Notes under the pieces: model-generated | Told to the model about the DNA's origin: nothing | Databases searched by the model: none | The model's input: the letters and a program-made list of their open reading frames with translations, nothing else | Part shown: one piece after another, positions 63,585-64,000 of the stretch | Numbering within the stretch: the first letter of the stretch is position 1 | How the letters are laid out: the number at the start of each line of letters is the position of its first letter | Position numbers and translations under genes: made by a program | NCBI GenBank assembly: GCA_965199335.1 | Contig: CBDAQZ010000002.1 | Span: 62,001 to 126,000 of the forward strand | Reading direction: 5' to 3' | Length of the DNA stretch: 64,000 nucleotides | Origin: CBDAQV01 sp965199335 | GTDB taxonomy: Bacteria > Pseudomonadota > Alphaproteobacteria > CALMVH01

Positions 63585-64000
63585 TCATGCCAGCCGGAAC
63601 CGGCGCTCGCTCCACTTCAGCAATGGCCGCCACAGGACCCGGTTGAAGACCAGAACGTAGAGGGACATGACGGCGATGCCCAGCACGATGTGCGGATAGT
63701 CGCCCTTGTCGGTCATCGCGGCGATGTAGGAACCGAGGCCGTGCGCCTCTACCTTGCGGTCGCCCCATGATACGGCCTCCGCTACGATCGTCGTGTTCCA
63801 GGCATTGCCGGTCGCGGCAAGGGCCCCGGTCAGGTAGTACGGCATGATCCCGGGAAGGATCACGCGCTTCCACCACAGCCAGCCGCCGATATGGAAATTA
63901 CGCGACGACTCGCGCAGGTCGTTGGGAAATACCGATGCTCCGGCAACGACATTGAACAGGATATACCATTGCGTGCCCAGCATGATCAGCGATGTCAGCC
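63585..64000 (-). CDS. ABC transporter permease, partial (5' end outside window)
   Basis: This is the C-terminal part (139 residues shown) of a binding-protein-dependent permease of the NitT/TauT type. The EAA-like loop SSRNFHIGGWLWWKRVILPGIMPYYLTGALAATGNAWNTTIVAEAV is present, followed by the last membrane helices (IVLGIAVMSLYVLVFNRVLW). The frame is open to base 64000 and continues upstream of its first visible ATG, so the gene is cut by the window edge. Its partner ATPase is downstream. Confidence 0.9.
   Translation of the reverse strand, partial: LTSLIMLGTQWYILFNVVAGASVFPNDLRESSRNFHIGGWLWWKRVILPGIMPYYLTGALAATGNAWNTTIVAEAVSWGDRKVEAHGLGSYIAAMTDKGDYPHIVLGIAVMSLYVLVFNRVLWRPLLKWSERRFRLA

Overview
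The window comes from a GC-rich Gram-negative bacterium, most likely an alphaproteobacterium whose order I cannot fix. The evidence is gene order and envelope content: ybgC-tolQRAB-pal-cpoB-tilS-ftsH-glmM, zapA-6S RNA-5-formyl-THF cyclo-ligase, ffh-rpsP-rimM-trmD-rplS-leuC/D/B, gap/class I aldolase/efp/suhB, heptose genes (hldE) and lipid A deacylases. Genes are tightly packed, with many ATGA or TGATG overlaps. I see no stretch over 300 bases without a gene, and no tRNA, rRNA, insertion sequence, prophage or CRISPR array.

Layout. 1-5.5 kb (minus): end of an exported Pro/Ala-rich protein, suhB, efp, a DhnA-type aldolase without its usual lysines, an unknown ORF, and gap. 5.6-9.3 kb (plus): a small coiled-coil protein, zapA, 6S RNA, fthC, ymdB, a stand-alone RfaE2-like nucleotidyltransferase, and a YebC/PmpR regulator. 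9.3-10.0 kb (minus): two ORFans, one frameshifted. 10.2-12.3 kb: ruvCAB. 12.3-14.2 kb (minus): treZ. 14.3-25.9 kb (plus): the envelope cluster ybgC-tolQRAB-pal-cpoB, tilS, ftsH, two tandem PagL-like lipid A deacylases, and glmM. 25.9-27.4 kb: a one-helix membrane protein and a nucleotidyltransferase. 27.4-34.7 kb (minus): leuB, leuD, a small ORFan, leuC, rplS, trmD, rimM, rpsP and ffh. 34.9-39.4 kb (plus): a pentapeptide-repeat protein, mtaB, ftsY and a Sel1-like protein. 39.4-44.0 kb (minus): a small ORFan, pgk, a beta-hydroxyacid dehydrogenase, nadB and azoR. 44.0-50.7 kb (minus): a compact operon pdeM-phr-acyltransferase-ku-ligD. 50.8-53.0 kb (plus): an AT-rich 2-hydroxyacid dehydrogenase-like gene, holC and otsB. 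53.0-64.0 kb: an ABC-F ATPase, ndk, a small oxidase-subunit-like protein, a secreted DUF1080-like protein, purN, a DUF2066 protein, an AI-2E-family permease, hda, hldE, a CHAP-domain lipoprotein, and a nitrate/sulfonate-type ABC transporter running off the right edge.

The main anomaly is that pal, cpoB, tilS and ftsH (about 18.7-23.1 kb) are readable only by changing frame many times, while the encoded protein families stay recognisable throughout. Because ftsH, tilS and pal are core genes and the flanking genes are intact, I read this as a low-quality consensus stretch rather than gene decay. The best biological leads are the tandem PagL pair placed between ftsH and glmM, the DNA-repair operon with an embedded membrane acyltransferase, an AT-rich 2-hydroxyacid dehydrogenase homologue lacking the catalytic arginine, an aldolase homologue lacking the Schiff-base lysine, a strongly folded leader in front of ffh, and several small proteins I do not recognise.
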